Of a stretch of DNA of 64,000 nucleotides, positions 63,273-64,000 are shown piece after piece. A model generated the notes under the pieces. That model searched no databases, was not told where the DNA came from, and saw nothing but the letters and a program-made list of their open reading frames with translations. Numbering within the stretch: position 1 is the stretch's first letter; every line of letters starts with the position of its first letter. This DNA is from Liolophura sinensis (Eukaryota > Mollusca > Polyplacophora > Chitonida > Chitonidae): NCBI RefSeq assembly GCF_032854445.1, contig NC_088304.1, forward strand, positions 4,402,001 to 4,466,000, in the 5' to 3' direction. Position numbers and translations under genes: made by a program.

Positions 63273-64000
63273 TTGTGTCGCCCTGTAACTACAATTGAAA
63301 CTCAACACGATCGACTCTTTCTGAAGATAAAGTATTTAGACAGTGGCCTTGATTTAATTAACCTACCACGCATCTTTAATGAACCTGATGTTCATAGTGC
63401 TGTGCCTAATTATTTTAATATCCAAGAGCCGCCTTGCATATCCTATGAGTATACAAATCCTATCGCTTCCAAAATTTTCAGTTATTCCCAGGCCATCAAG
63501 GATTTCGATTTGGCGACGTATACTTCTCGCGGCTATAACTGTGATTGTGAATCCTCGGTTTTTACCTACGGCAAATGTAAACATGTCCTGAATGGTGACC
63601 TTAATATTGTCAAGAATCATGATCTAAGGAATCTCTTTGTGAGGGGTCCTAAGTACAGAGAAAAGAGTAATGTCAACATTCGATCAAACAAAAAAAAAAT
63701 ATCATCTCGGCACTTGAGGAGTATGTTAAAAAATGGTCAAAACGGGAGAAAGTGGATTCTTCGTTACTTAACGATTGGCTTAAGATTGTCAAAAAGAAAG
63801 TTAGTTTAACTATACATCGCCTAGACATTGATGCTCTACCTAAAGTTAAACAGGTTCTGAAGGATCCCACTGTGAAAGAAACACTCGCTGACCTTCATAG
63901 TAAATTTGTCATCACTGTAGCAGACAAGGCTCCTAATAATGTCATCTTTATTTGCAAGAATTATTATTATCAAATTCTTGTTCAAGAGCCATGTGTATCT
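63273..64000 (+). pseudogene. Penelope-like retroelement coding region, partial, frameshifted, runs off the window
   Basis: The first frame (to about 63690) includes H-V-L-N-G-D-L-N-I-V, then L-F-V-R-G-P-K-Y-R-E, a block I associate with the region just before the reverse transcriptase of Penelope-like and related animal retroelements. At a run of ten A (63689-63698) the meaningful frame changes. From there to the window end it reads L-A-D-L-H-S-K-F-V and V-A-D-K-A-P-N-N-V-I-F-I-C-K, which leads into the reverse transcriptase. The catalytic part lies outside the window. The family call is moderate; the retroelement nature is firm. Confidence 0.65.

Overview
The window is eukaryotic genomic DNA, most likely from a lophotrochozoan and probably a mollusc. 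The grounds are long introns with GT-AG splice sites, many tRNA-derived SINE copies of a type familiar from mollusc genomes (3' ends reading like 'acggcataaaacaccaatcaaataaata'), a very dense load of intronic minisatellites, and a Maverick/Polinton, a Ty3/Gypsy relic and a Penelope-like element. No bacterial-style operons are present outside the Maverick. The species assignment is inference.

Region 1 (about 1-26.9 kb, + strand) holds the 3' part of a large multi-exon gene. Seventeen exons can be joined with consistent splice phases into 900 codons plus a stop. They encode a type I membrane protein with a von Willebrand factor D domain, a basic furin-like site, an EGF-like domain, one transmembrane helix and a short cytoplasmic tail, i.e. 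a VWDE-like protein. Its introns are filled with minisatellites (43-bp, 110-bp, 30-bp and about 97-bp periods).

Region 2 (30.6-42.1 kb, - strand) is a complete 11-exon gene for a phospholipase B-like (PLBD1/PLBD2, lamina ancestor family) lysosomal Ntn hydrolase of 558 residues. The two genes are convergent. Between them (26.9-29.4 kb) lie a SINE and an acidic 18-bp repeat.

Region 3 (42.1-47.5 kb) is repeat-rich intergenic DNA. It contains two copies of one MITE-like element, a large inverted-repeat element, SINE pieces and the 3' part of a decayed Ty3/Gypsy pol gene.

Region 4 (47,466-60,209) is a structurally complete 12,744-bp Maverick/Polinton. It has identical 91-bp terminal inverted repeats and a 6-bp target duplication (GATGCC), and it is inserted between the RNase H and integrase parts of the Gypsy pol. 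One strand carries a protein-primed DNA polymerase B broken by one frameshift and one stop. The other strand carries a tightly packed row: protease, major capsid protein, small core-like protein, penton-like minor capsid protein, two conserved structural-type proteins, packaging ATPase, a small protein with a Bcl-2 BH1-like motif, a membrane-anchored PC4-like protein, a chromodomain integrase and a double-PC4-like protein. Together these are a virion-building and integration set.

Region 5 (60.2-64 kb) holds the other half of the Gypsy relic, unassigned DNA, a 49-bp minisatellite and the start of a Penelope-like coding region that runs off the window.

The most unusual observation is that at least two, probably three, of the intronic minisatellites abut an exon and repeat that exon's own splice site. 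One repeats the last ~100 nt of an exon plus its 5' splice site 23 more times. Another repeats a 3' splice site plus the first codons of its exon, with a 33-bp, frame-preserving period.
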